Shown in pieces: positions 1 through 9,212 of a stretch of DNA of 11,726 nt. Position 1 is the first letter of the stretch. The number at the start of each line of letters is the position of its first letter. Location: NCBI GenBank assembly GCA_003990745.1, contig RBNI01006114.1, positions 1 through 11,726 on the forward strand, in the 5' to 3' direction. Under the pieces are notes generated by a model. It was not told the DNA's origin, searched no databases, and worked only from the letters and a program-made list of their open reading frames with translations. This DNA is from Jimgerdemannia flammicorona (lineage: Eukaryota; Mucoromycota; Endogonomycetes; Endogonales; Endogonaceae). A program made the position numbers and the translations under genes.

Positions 1-3000
1 CCCCCCCCCCTCCCTTATTCCTACAAATAACACCCCATCCACCTTAACTGCAACTCTACCACCACTCTTCTCTACAATCCTCCTTACTAGACCTTTACGT
101 CTCCCCCCCTTGGGGCCCCAACCAATCCACCATGCCTTGAAGAGCTCGAGCATCAGCTCCTCCCACCTCACTACCCTCAGCCTCACTGGCCTCTGGAGGC
201 CCTCCTCAAAGACACTCCGCCAATGTTCCATGAGCCCCACTCATATTGCAATGGCCCAACCAACTGTCAGCCACTCATTCCCCACCCCCCCCACCAGCCT
301 CAACTATAGTGCCGCCCACCACCCACCTACCTCCGGGTCAGGAGCCGACACTCCCAACCTCTCCCCAACTACCCTCCAAAAATTCTCCATACTCTCGCAC
401 TCCCCCAGTCAATGCTCAGGAGTCTGCACCACCCCACCCTCCTGCCCTACATTATGACACTCCTCACAATTAAAAACCCTGCCATCCACCAGATGACCAG
501 CCCTAAAATTGAGCATCACATTTCTACACAACAGCCTCCACCATACTATCCAGAGTTTTGGCAGTAGCTATCTTGACACAACCTTGATCCAAGACCAGAC
601 ACCTTCCCAGTCCCATCTCTCCCCAATCCCAGCCCCTTGCTAGGTCTCTGGCCAAAGGTCCTGCCCCAGACCCCTAAGGCACTCTATACCCTCCTCTAAG
701 TGGAAGCTCTCGACCAGATTCCCTCCCAACAAGAGCCTGTCCCACCTCCACATTGCCAGGCCCCAGTCCTCATCTCCTTCAGTACCTCGCCAATGGATCC
801 CAATGCAGTGGACCCCATCTACCACTCCCCACCAGAATCCTTTGTATTGCATCCTCTGGCTACCATCCAAGGCCACCAAGGACAGTAGATCACCTGAGCT
901 ACTCTATGGCGACACCCTCGCCTCCCACAAATGCTACATAAGGGGCACCTATTCTCCTCCTCTCAACTCACTGGCCCTCTTCATCCACCACGCCCTCAAG
1001 CAGAGTAGCCTCTTGGGAAAGTCCACCAGGCCAAGTCCTCCATGATCCACAGGAAGTGCTAGTACCTCCCAGCCAATCTGACTCTGGCATCCAGCCCAGA
1101 GCCAAGAGCGGGCCATCTTGAGAAGCTTTTTAACCACCCACTTAGGGAAGTCCAAATGGTAGCCCAGATACCAAAGCTTCAGCATCCAATACACATTCAG
1201 AACAGTTACCCTTCCCACCAGTGACATCTGTCTACCACCCCAACTCGTCAGTACTTTCCCCCATTCTACCAGCTTGCCCTCCCACCACTCCTTGGGAAGT
1301 AAAGAGCTATATACTGAGAAATAGATACCCAAGTACCATACCACTCCTTCAGCTGGGACAATTGTTCCAATGACGTCTCCCCCTATGACTCCTTCCCCAA
1401 GGACCATTGTCTCACACTTGTGCCAGTTGAGTTTCGCTCCAGCACATCTCTCATACCACTCAACTGTCTCCTTGAGTATGGCCACATCTGCCACCGAGCC
1501 CAATCCAACCACCATATCATCTGCAAAGGCCCCCACCTTCCAATTGATGCCCAAGATATTCAGTCCACCAACTCTGCACCATATCTGATCCAACAGTGGC
1601 TCCAGGGCGAAGGCATAGAGGATAGGTGACAGTGGATCTCCCTGAGGCACCCCCCTCCCCAAGGGGAAGGAAGCCCCCCTATGTCCATTTGCCAGAATCA
1701 CAGCCCTACTCTCTTCCAGTAGTCCAATAAGGGACTGACATATGCCCACTGGTACCCCGATGCACTCCAGTACCTTCTCTAACCATACTCTCCTAACCCT
1801 ATCATAGGCCTTCTCCTGGTCCAGAAAAACCAAACGGCCATCCACACCTGCAGCCCTAGTGCCTTCAATGATACTGTGAACCTATGCTGTGCCATCTCGG
1901 ATCAGTCGGCCCCCAACAAAGCCTCTCTGCTCCTTCCCTAGCACCTGTTGGGCCACCCCCTGTAGTCTTGCCACCAGAATTTTGGTGACCAACTTGCGGT
2001 CCATATCTAGCAGCATAATTGGCCTCTAATTCTTCCAGTCCTCCTTACGCCCTTTGTCCTTGTACAGCAGGGATACCAGCCCCAACTGCTGCCCTCCAAT
2101 CCACTCCCCATTACTGATGACTGTATCATACATCAGCAATATCTCCTCCAGAGCCTCTTTTATGGATGCCATATATTTCCAAAAGTCTCAAGGCAAACCA
2201 TCCTCCCCAGGCGCCATTTCCAGGGTTGTTGATGCCAGAACTTGAAGGATCTTCTCTTCCAAAACTGGTTGGCCAAGATCCCCCAACCCTGCTGCAGGAT
2301 TCAGGTACCACTCTTCTAGATGCCGCTCAATGTCCTGCACCTCCTCCCCTCTCTCCTCTTCACTCCAGAGATTACTCCAGCAGGCGCTCAGTTGGTCCAG
2401 GATCCCCTGCACACCTAATACCATCTCTCCCTCATCATTAAGGACTCCTTCCCACCGGTGTCTTGCTCCCCTAGCATGAAGGAGATGGGACAGAAACCTT
2501 GTGGGCCTTTCTCCTTCTTCCAATCCCTGCTACTGTAGCCTTGCCACTATAGCCTGAGCCTGCATCGCTTCCTCCTTCCTCAACAGATCCTGCAGTTCCA
2601 CCACTTCCAGCTTAGTCCACTTAGCCTTCCAGTCAAATACCTCCTCCTCCTCCAGTAACCCAGCCCAATTCAGGAGTAATCTTTCTAGTCTCCTAGATGC
2701 CCATTGGACTCGTCTCCTCCACTGAGCACCTCTCTCCTTCCTCACTTCCCCCCAGTACCTCTGAGCTTCGGATTTCAATCTATGCCACCTATTGCCAATC
2801 CTCATCCTGGCTCGCCTCTAATTATTAACCTTGGTTCGTACCTCTACCACCCACGCATTCCACAGGTCCATCTCATCCAGTAATGAAGAGTTCAGACGCC
2901 AATGTCCCAGTCCCTCTCCACTCCCTCCAAACCTCCCACCTCTCTGAATACCCCAGTGATCTGACCAAGGGCACCACTCGACCTCTATTGTCTCCCAAAC

Positions 3001-3669
3001 TGTTTTGCCCCAACACTCAGCAGTCAGAATCCAATCAATCCTAGTACCAAGTCCTCCCACCCAGTGAGTATACAGATGTCGATCCCCATCCTGAAGTCAC
3101 ATGGCATCTACCAGTGAGCTGAGTCTTTCCACCTCTTCCCATTCCTCCAATCCCCCACTCCTTCCTGCCATACCCTGTCCCCCATTAGTTCTGTCCAGTC
3201 TACTCTCCTGTACTATATTAAAATCACCTCCCAGACAATCCACCCCAGCCTCCACCAAGAGCCCAGAATTCCACAGATCTCCAATCCATACCACTCAGGT
3301 CCCCCTTTCAGCTGGACAGTAACAAGATCCCACCACAATTGAATTCCATCCAGGCCTCTGCCATGTCCCCCACACTAATCTACTACCCCAATGTCCAGTG
3401 TCCACAATGACCCCTTTCCCCTTCCTAACCAGGATTCCCACTTTACCCTACCAAACTGCCTCCCCACCCCACTCTCTTGTCCATTCCAGTACATCTTCCT
3501 CCCCCTCACACCATACATCTTGAAGTAAGAAGAGATCTGCCTCCAGTTTCTTCAGCCATCCAAAAATCATACATTGCCTCCCAGTCTCTCTAAGCCCATT
3601 GATGTTCATAGAAAAAATGTTAGTTGTACTATTTATAGCGAAATATTTGATATTGTTGCTTTCCCACAT
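1..3669 (-). pseudogene. LINE ORF2 pseudogene: endonuclease and reverse transcriptase
   Basis: In an active element this protein nicks the target and copies the element RNA by target-primed reverse transcription. From the ATG at 3669, in order: endonuclease start N-I-N-G-L-R (about residues 22-27) and L-L-Q-D (48-51); G-D-F-N at 3228-3217; R-I-D-W from 3042; S-D-H at 2964-2956. The RT follows with A-P-G-E-D-G at 2214-2197, N-(stop)-R-P-I at 2031-2017, F-L-D-Q-E-K-A-Y-D at 1827-1801, G-V-P-Q-G-D-P-L-S-P at 1653-1624, F-A-D-D at 1527-1516, then L-N-W-H-K-C and Y-L-G-I. A C-terminal C-X2-C-X14-H-X4-C cluster lies at 468-397. Sixteen in-frame stops begin at 3450, 3297, 3099, 2820, 2532, 2190, 2028, 1884, 951, 936, 906, 642, 570, 411, 306 and 243 (11 TAG, 5 TGA). 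I found no frameshift. The frame is still open at the left edge. Confidence 0.93.
397..468 (-). other. C-terminal Cys/His cluster of LINE ORF2
   Basis: The pattern is C-X2-C-X14-H-X4-C, with cysteines at codons starting 468, 459 and 399 and the histidine at 414. Many L1/Tx1-group ORF2 proteins carry such a cluster downstream of the reverse transcriptase, where it is thought to bind nucleic acid. The codon directly after the histidine is a TGA (411-409), so the cluster is interrupted in this copy. A W-W-R-L-L segment upstream fits the same family. Confidence 0.7.
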
Positions 3670-3672
3670 CTA
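3667..3672 (-). promoter_or_regulatory. Abutting ORF1 stop and ORF2 start (TAG-ATG)
   Basis: The ORF1 frame ends in TAG at 3672-3670 and the next codon, 3669-3667, is ATG in the same frame. The first endonuclease motif follows about 20 residues later, a normal distance for an ORF2 N-terminus. If the TAG is native, ORF2 would be translated by reinitiation or stop readthrough. If it is another decay mutation, ORF1 and ORF2 were once a single polyprotein. This copy alone cannot decide. Confidence 0.5.
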
Positions 3673-5490
3673 CAGTTCCATGCTCACTTCCTCTCCAGCC
3701 AGATCCAGGTTCCTTTCCACCGCAGTCTCATCCTCCACATTCTGTTGTTCATCCAGAGCTGCCAACAATTCTGCACAGTCCTCACCATCCACTATCTCCA
3801 TTGATGCCTGGTGCTCCTCACACACCATCTGCCACTTTTCCAGTCCCTTCCGCAGCCCCCACAGATAAGCTGCCCTCTCATTAGCAATACCCAAGAGCAT
3901 TGCCTCCCTCGCCTCGGTGACCTCATACTCCTCCACCTCCAAAAGAGCTGCCATCATCTTATCTCTCAACTTCCTCATGACCTCCTCACCTCGCAACACT
4001 CACCCCCAGAATTTCTCACTGATCACCCAGAAGTTGATCTCTCCCAGTTCCTCAACCACCACATTCTGCAGTGCCCTCAACAGCCACTTCTCCCCTCCAA
4101 CTACCTCAGCTGCCTATGCCAAGTCTGCCTCTCCTTCCTTCCTCTCCTCAGTTCGTATAGACTCATCCCAACCATCCTCTGATACATCCTCCAACTCTCC
4201 TTCTCCCACCTCGGGAATACCATACTGGATCAGATTATCATCTACCATTGCCGTGTCCACTACCACCTCCTCCAGCTCCTGTCCCCCACTCTCCTTCATC
4301 TTCCCCCCTTGCTGCCCAGCCTCTGCCCAGATGCTAGCACTCGCTCCGGTACCCTCCTCTGTAGCCCCCACCCTTGGTCCCCCATCCAAACTGGCCAGTA
4401 AATCCTTCTGCAGCTGTCTCCCCTTTGCCTTCTCCCAGAGCACCTTGTCCATTTGCACCTTCTTGCCCTCAATCACCTCCACTACGATCCTAGCCTCGTA
4501 AGCCCTCCAAGCCCTTTGCCTCCTCTCCACAGCTCCTGCCAAGTCCTCAAGTGCCTCCAGCAGATCCTCCTCCTCTTCCTCTGACCCCTTCACCCTTGAA
4601 ACCTTACACTCCACTGGGCCCCACTTCAACGCCACTGGCCAGTCCCTAGCCTTCTCAGTATTCTCCATCCCAAACAGCCTCAGCTGGACATCCACATCAC
4701 CTGTCCTGAGCTCAGTCCCCTCCCATATCCTGAACCTGATGTCAACCATCTCGCCATACTCCTTCACCACATCTGTGACCAGCCTCCTCACCTCCTCCTT
4801 CTTCACTGTCGGCAAGTCCACAATCACCAGATGAACCACGCGGGGATCCCAATACATATACCTCGCCATTGGCACCGAGATCCCCCCAACCACTACACCC
4901 TTCTCTACTGTCTCCAGTAGCAAACCCTCCTCTTCAAACCCCACCTCGACTGCCTCCAGCTTCTTCAAAAACTTAATGGAGGCTGCACCCTTCACCTTGC
5001 TAGCCAGCAGCCCCAGCACCATCTTTGCCGTCACTGCTAAGCCATAGAAGCACAGTGTGATGGCAAATTCTGATCTAGATTTCTTGAGTAATGGGGCTGC
5101 CACGAGGCCCGTCACACCATCAGCCAGATCCCTGAGTCTTGCGCTGCTACCCTGTCCAAGTCCCCCATCAGCCATCATATCTGGATTTTTTTCCAGATTG
5201 CCCATTACACCGCCATCAGCAGTCTCCGCCTCAGCCACTATACCACCAGCCCCACTATGCTGTCCCCCCAGTGGAAAGGCCACCTTGCCACTCGAGGTAG
5301 CAGCCACCTTCCCCAGCTCCAGCCATCCATTTAGCCCCATCGCCTGCTTTCCCATCCTGACTTTATCTGTGAAAGTCATCCTCCCTCCCCCCTGCGGCCT
5401 TGCACCTCCTCTGCCACCACTCCCAGCCCCACGGCCCCTCATCGAAGCACTCAGCATGCCAATACCAGCACCTTGACCCCCCCCCCACAT
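3670..5490 (-). pseudogene. LINE ORF1 pseudogene with RRM-like segment
   Basis: ORF1 proteins of LINEs coat the element RNA and act as nucleic-acid chaperones. The frame is open from 5553, just inside a TAG at 5556-5554. The first ATG is at 5490; a GTG at 5535 is the only earlier start-like codon, so I chose 5490. The N-terminus is rich in Gly and Arg (about 20-50, counting from 5535). Residues about 230-290 look like an RRM: a beta strand ending in V-I-V-D-L-P, a charged helix, then Y-G-E-M-V-D-I-R. An acidic stretch and Arg/Lys/Glu-rich, probably helical, sequence follow. I see no CCHC knuckle. TAG at 4116-4114 and TGA at 4002-4000 interrupt the frame, which then runs to a TAG at 3672-3670. 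That last codon may be the native stop, because the ORF2 ATG follows at once. Confidence 0.8.
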
Positions 5491-5735
5491 GCTGCCAGTC
5501 AAAGGCACTGGGGGCCTCCCACCCAGTACGCTCACCAGGATGTGTGTTACTCGCTATCTTGATAGCACCAATATTTGAAGATATTGTCGAAAGTGTTGTC
5601 TGAGTCTTGTGTCACCTGAATGGTACTGGTGAAAGATGCTGGTGGAGCTTCTAAGGGAAACTAAGATTGTGCAATGAGATTTTTTAATTCTTATGCAAGC
5701 TTATTGAAGTATTTGGCAGAACTGTATTATCTAGT

Positions 5736-5756
5736 AGATCTGATTGGATCAGATCT
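5736..5756. repeat. Perfect inverted repeat, 9-bp arms
   Basis: The arms AGATCTGAT and ATCAGATCT are exact reverse complements around a 3-bp TGG loop. The site lies in the CpG-free AT-rich stretch and no function is evident. Chance is possible, although 9-bp arms around so short a loop are uncommon in this window. Confidence 0.6.
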
Positions 5757-6280
5757 CTTGGTAGTAAGTCTATTAGTACTGGTTGAGAATTCTGTACTAT
5801 ACTAACTTCTGGTTGAGATCCTTCTAATGCTGGGTAGTTAGCAAGCTTTAAGGAGATTTCTTTTCTTTCTATCTAAATACTGATAATAATTTATTCTCCT
5901 ATAGTGACAGAGATTATTGTTATATCATATATTCAGTTTGACTGTTAGATTTTTGTGAGCTGAAAAGTCATATAGATTTAAAGAAAATCTTTCCAGTTGA
6001 GTCCCCAAATATATATATCAGCTCAATAAAAACAGATTATAAGATTGGAACTACTATGTAGATTAGCTTGAGCCCTTAGTTACTTTGTCAAAAAGTAATA
6101 AAATGTTCAATGATTTCTCTATTTTATATATATAACATGGGTGATTTCAGTGATTTTTTAATTAGATGATAAATTTTTAGATAGTTTAGATAATAGATTT
6201 CTTGGCAAATAACATAGATGATATGGATTTTTTTTCTAAATCAGCAGATTACTAAGTTGGTACAGATTCTTTCTGAATCA

Positions 6281-6309
6281 GCAGACTTCTTGAATAAAGC
6301 AGACTTCTT
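6281..6309. repeat. Short direct repeat GCAGACTTCTT
   Basis: An 11-bp word occurs at 6281-6291 and again at 6299-6309. Related words (AATCAGCAGATT near 6240, AGCAGACATA near 6431, GGCAGACTTG near 6459) recur nearby. This suggests a diverged repetitive origin for this part of the AT-rich spacer. Confidence 0.4.
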
Positions 6310-7029
6310 TCTTTATATTAAAAAGTAGACCAGAGTGGAAAAAAGATATCAAGCTTACAATCTCCTAAAAGTAGCTTAGAGTGAGTATTTCTCCTAAGTG
6401 TTACAATCCTTTTTAGATTAAGTAGCTTTTAGCAGACATATCTCTCAAAGTATAGTAGGCAGACTTGTCTTTTGCTTTTTGATTTTAATTTCAGACTGAG
6501 TTTTATTCACTCTTATCACTAGGATATTTCATATAATTGTAGTTGCTATCTGATTACTATATGACTAACTATAGATTAGTATTTCTGATAATGTTTAGCT
6601 ATTTCTGTTAGGAACATAAATCTCAAATTCTGATATAATGTATATACTAACTAGGAATACTTTGTACCCTTATTTGGCTATCTGGGTTATTTATACAAGT
6701 TAGAACAGTAGGGCAGTCCTGGTTGCATCATGTATATGATATGATATATAGCTAAATTATAGTAACTAATTTGGATTATAACTTTTGTACATTTTTCTGT
6801 TGACTTATCATACTAGATATAATATATTTTTAATAATAAAATTACTTTTTATTTGTGAATCTATACAAATAATTTTTACTTCAACAATTCTGATTCTGAT
6901 CAATATATTGCTGGTTTGTATTATTTATACACAATTTGCATACATTAAGCTGATAATGCTATTGCTAACTAAATTTTATTTTTCAAGATTTTATAACTTG
7001 ACAGTGATTCATTTTTACCTTTTATCTTA

Positions 7030-7702
7030 TACTTTAGTTAATGTTACTCTTGAATTGGTTGTAGAGGTATTTTTCTGTAGCCAGTTCACCCAATTTGCTG
7101 TTTGCATAGATATGTTCCCGAGATCAGGCGAAGAAACTTGAGGTAGGTGAGACGGTAGTATTGATTTCATTTGTGCATGTCTGGAGTCTATGCCAAACTG
7201 GCTGCTTCGTTTTGATAGATGATAACAGGTGCTGGCTCCTGCAACTAGATGCTGAATGAGGAATTCATACGAGAAAATGAAAAAATCGTACAACACTGCT
7301 GGCTTGCGTGACCTGCGCTGAGGAAACAAGCAATCCGCCACAAGAGACAAAAATCTCGTGCCCGAGTTTTGGGTCTTTTTTTTTTTTTTTTTATTCAAAT
7401 GTTGGTGAGTATATTGGGGAACATGACAGTTTTCAGCCCTTTTTATATTGACACCACCTCCATTCTTCAGAGGGGTTGAACAACTCAAAGCAGGAGTTCC
7501 GGTAATGCGATGCGCCTTCCTTAGGATGATTTCGTGGACATCTTCGATTGAGGCTTGGTTTGCTTGGGAGGCTTCTCTTTGGTTCTTGCGGGCTGCTTCG
7601 TTGGACTCTTGGAGGTAATTTTGGATTGGCGGGGTTACCTTGAATGTGTGTATCGGATCGGGCTTACATTGCTCTTTGCAGCATGCCGGAAACTTTTCAT
7701 TT
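7030..7702 (-). CDS. Open frame downstream of the secreted-protein gene: possible fourth exon or separate hypothetical
   Basis: After a TTTCAG acceptor at 7708-7703 the minus strand is open for about 224 codons, to a stop at 7029-7027. The first part is rich in cysteine and charge (F-P-A-C-C-K-E-Q-C-K) and continues with an Asn/Gln/Glu/Lys-rich, probably helical stretch and further cysteines; it uses ordinary mixed codons. The later part includes a run of lysines from an A17 tract (7392-7376), which is unlikely to be coding, so the real 3' boundary is probably upstream of it. Joining this frame to the upstream exons creates TG|A, a stop, at the junction. It could be an ancestral exon, an alternative isoform or 3' UTR. 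There is no ATG near its start. I recognise no family. Confidence 0.4.
7376..7392. repeat. Homopolymer T17 (A17 on the minus strand)
   Basis: Seventeen consecutive T on the plus strand. Read on the minus strand it is A17 directly preceded by an AATAAA-type hexamer, which resembles a transcript 3' end copied into DNA. It could equally be simple-sequence expansion or low-accuracy assembly. Confidence 0.6.
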
Positions 7703-7788
7703 CTGAAACGATATTTATATGTATCTCGGACGAGGGAGCAAGGATTGGGGAGAGCGCAAAATACGAAATCGCGTCATGAAATTCTTAC

Positions 7789-8176
7789 CAGTTGATATTG
7801 AAGCCACTACCCGTAACACAGGGGACGCATTTTTCTGAGATGAAGCCGAGTAACCGAGGTTAGGGCAGAATCTGGAAAATAAAGCAGAAAGAGACATGCA
7901 AGAATTATAGTTACGTAGGAACCCTGGAGAGCAGAAGCCAGTGGTAGTTATACCACAGAAACCTCCCGGACCGAAGCAGCTGGATGAGAAATCTTCGCCT
8001 AAATAATGTTTCCTTACATAAATATTGAAGCGCACACTTCCGTGGACGGAAAATTAGAGACTACGGATGGGTTACTCACAGTCAGCAGCTTCGAAATTGT
8101 TGTCCAATTCGTTGATGGACGAAGCTCGAACTAAATTAGCAAGGCAAGCCCAGAGCAAGTAGAGTATGGTGAGCAT
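7789..8176 (-). CDS. Candidate small secreted cysteine-rich protein, three exons
   Basis: Exon 1 is 8176-8080, exon 2 is 7998-7915 and exon 3 is 7834-7789. Introns are 81 nt (8079-7999, GTGAGT...TAG), 80 nt (7914-7835, GTAACT...CAG, with CTAAC about 25 nt before the acceptor) and, after exon 3, 86 nt (7788-7703, GTAAGA...CAG). The N-terminus M-L-T-I-L-Y-L-L-W-A-C-L-A is a good signal peptide, with likely cleavage near A18. The short mature part has six cysteines at about residues 33, 40, 47, 55, 63 and 66, spaced by Gly/Phe/Pro-rich loops. The first intron splits a Cys codon and restores it in frame, which supports the model. The product is about 75 residues, because the next codon is a stop whether the third intron is spliced (TG|A) or kept (TGG TAA). 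It is presumably secreted, with disulfides. I recognise no family. Exons 1-2 are more certain than exon 3. Confidence 0.55.
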
Positions 8177-8460
8177 GTTCAATGTCTAGCTGTAATGTTT
8201 GAACCCTATGCTTCTCCTCGAGTAAAGTTGCATCGTGAAGAACCACTTGAATCCAACTTGCAGACATCAGAACTGCAGCAAAGAGAAAAACCATGATTGA
8301 AGTTCAATGTTTGTATATTTGGGAAGAGAAAAAGGTGTGAGAAGAGTGGATGTGATGAACAAAACCAGCCCAGAACCAATGGTACATAAAACAAAAATTG
8401 AGATATACAGAAGATAGAAGGGAGGGAGGTAGTGAAAATGTGTATGTGTACATTAATCAT
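8177..8460 (-). promoter_or_regulatory. Pyrimidine-rich 5' flank of the secreted-protein gene
   Basis: On the minus strand this stretch is rich in C and T (TTCTCACACC, TTTTTCTCTTCCC), as is common upstream of fungal genes. It includes a CCATTGG, the reverse complement of a CCAAT-type box, at 8377-8383. A TTTGCTGCAG near 8285-8276 resembles a splice acceptor, so an intron in the 5' UTR is possible. An 85-codon open frame here lacks coding character. No TATA box stands out. Confidence 0.35.
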
Positions 8461-8969
8461 CATATGTACTATTTATATAACTATATAGTTAAATTGCTTA
8501 ACTATACTGTTCTGCTAGAGTATATATAGAGTGTTATCTGATGATATATACTATATTTTCTCAGATATTACTTGAATATATCATTGATATATTTGCATCC
8601 ATTATCTGACTATATAGCACATATTTTATATTCTGTTTCATTCTCTATAATTACTTTAAACTCTTTAAATTTCTCCAAGACTTTGCTCTTTGCTAAAAAG
8701 AAGTATATAATGCTTTATATATATAATCATTGATAAATGTAATGAAATATCTCTTCTCTCTATAGAAAGTAGTATATATCAAGCTATATATATCTATATA
8801 GATTAAATTAAATATGCTGGATATATGTTATGTCTGTTCTTCAAATAGATGCTGAGATACTTTATTTGTTATACAATCCTTACAGAAGTTGTTATTAAGA
8901 TATATTGCTAATAATCCACTTACTGAACTATTTCTAATCTTTCTTTCCAGGCTTAATTTATCTATATGT
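8461..8969. other. TA-rich, CpG-free spacer with no supportable gene
   Basis: This stretch is dominated by TATATA and ATATAG strings and contains no CG dinucleotide; the CpG-free run spans 8236-9020. It holds a hairpin-capable repeat at 8484-8506 and nothing gene-like. Composition changes abruptly to balanced sequence at about 8970, the proposed edge of the LTR element. Confidence 0.7.
8484..8506. repeat. Perfect inverted repeat, 9-bp arms and 5-bp loop
   Basis: TATAGTTAA and TTAACTATA are exact reverse complements around ATTGC. In sequence this TA-rich some palindromes are expected by chance. Confidence 0.5.
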
Positions 8970-9124
8970 TGTAACAGTGACCCCAGAATGATGACATCAG
9001 TACAGGAGACAGCCTTTCCTCGCAAGCCACCAGATCGGAGCACAAGAAGATTATACGGTATATGAGATGAGCAATGATGACCAACTGTGAGTCATTGTGA
9101 CTACAGCACAAGCATCCTGAAGAA

Positions 9125-9132
9125 TATAAAAG
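9125..9132 (+). promoter_or_regulatory. TATA box (TATAAAAG) upstream of the 278-codon ORF
   Basis: A consensus TATAAAAG lies about 80 nt before the ATG at 9213, a normal spacing for a core promoter with a short leader. Upstream is TGACATCA (8992-8999), one base from the CRE palindrome TGACGTCA. Both are motif matches only. Confidence 0.4.
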
Positions 9133-9212
9133 AAGGATCAAGAAACTGCAGTAGCAGCAACCAATAAGAACCACCAATCCCAAAATAGCTCAAAGACTTA
9201 CCACAAAACAAA

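Larger units (their letters stand above)
1..5560 (-). mobile_element. Degenerate APE-type non-LTR retrotransposon (LINE), 3' end outside the window
   Basis: Read on the minus strand, this block carries an ORF1 (RRM-like segment) followed by an ORF2 with apurinic-type endonuclease, reverse transcriptase and a Cys/His cluster, the order typical of LINEs. The motifs resemble the L1/Tx1 group; I see no RNase H domain. The coding strand is strongly purine-rich and G-rich. The element enters from the left edge, so its 3' UTR, tail and target-site duplication cannot be seen. The 5' end is not defined exactly: coding signal and GC-rich composition stop near 5535-5560, and AT-rich DNA follows. ORF1 and ORF2 carry 19 TAG/TGA codons in a single maintained frame, so this copy cannot make functional protein. 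Confidence 0.93.
5590..7118. other. AT-rich, CpG-free stretch with no supportable gene
   Basis: Reading every line of this 1.53-kb stretch I found no CG dinucleotide; the neighbouring ones are at 5588 and 7119. The sequence is mostly A and T with many short homopolymers and TATA-like strings. The only sizeable reading frame (6785-7141, plus) has the hydrophobic Ile/Leu/Phe/Tyr-rich content expected of random AT-rich DNA. It may be an old, heavily mutated repeat or non-coding spacer. No TE protein motif remains that I can recognise. Confidence 0.75.

Noticed and set aside
110..457. Plus-strand frames in the left 5.5 kb (for example 110-457, 3917-4501, 5057-5476) as genes
   Set aside because: They are Pro/Ser/Thr-rich complements of the G-rich LINE coding strand, where all recognisable motifs lie.
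1..5535. Alternative genetic code in which TAG and TGA are sense codons
   Set aside because: TAG replaces Trp in N-W-R-P-I but suits Gln elsewhere, and TGA mostly suits Arg, so no single reassignment fits. Trp and Gln are otherwise encoded normally, and the nearby intact ORF uses standard codons.
6785..7141. 118-codon hydrophobic frame as a membrane protein
   Set aside because: Its Ile/Leu/Phe/Tyr-rich content is what AT-rich random DNA gives, and it lies in the CpG-free spacer and runs across its edge.
7555..7779. 74-codon plus-strand frame with hydrophobic start
   Set aside because: It is opposite the more convincing minus-strand open frame and the third intron.
8206..8463. 85-codon minus-strand frame as a separate small gene
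   Set aside because: It coincides with the pyrimidine-rich 5' flank, lacks coding character and shows no domain.
8962..9183. Minus-strand frames at 8828-9043 and 8962-9183
   Set aside because: They cross the proposed edge of the LTR element and show no family features.
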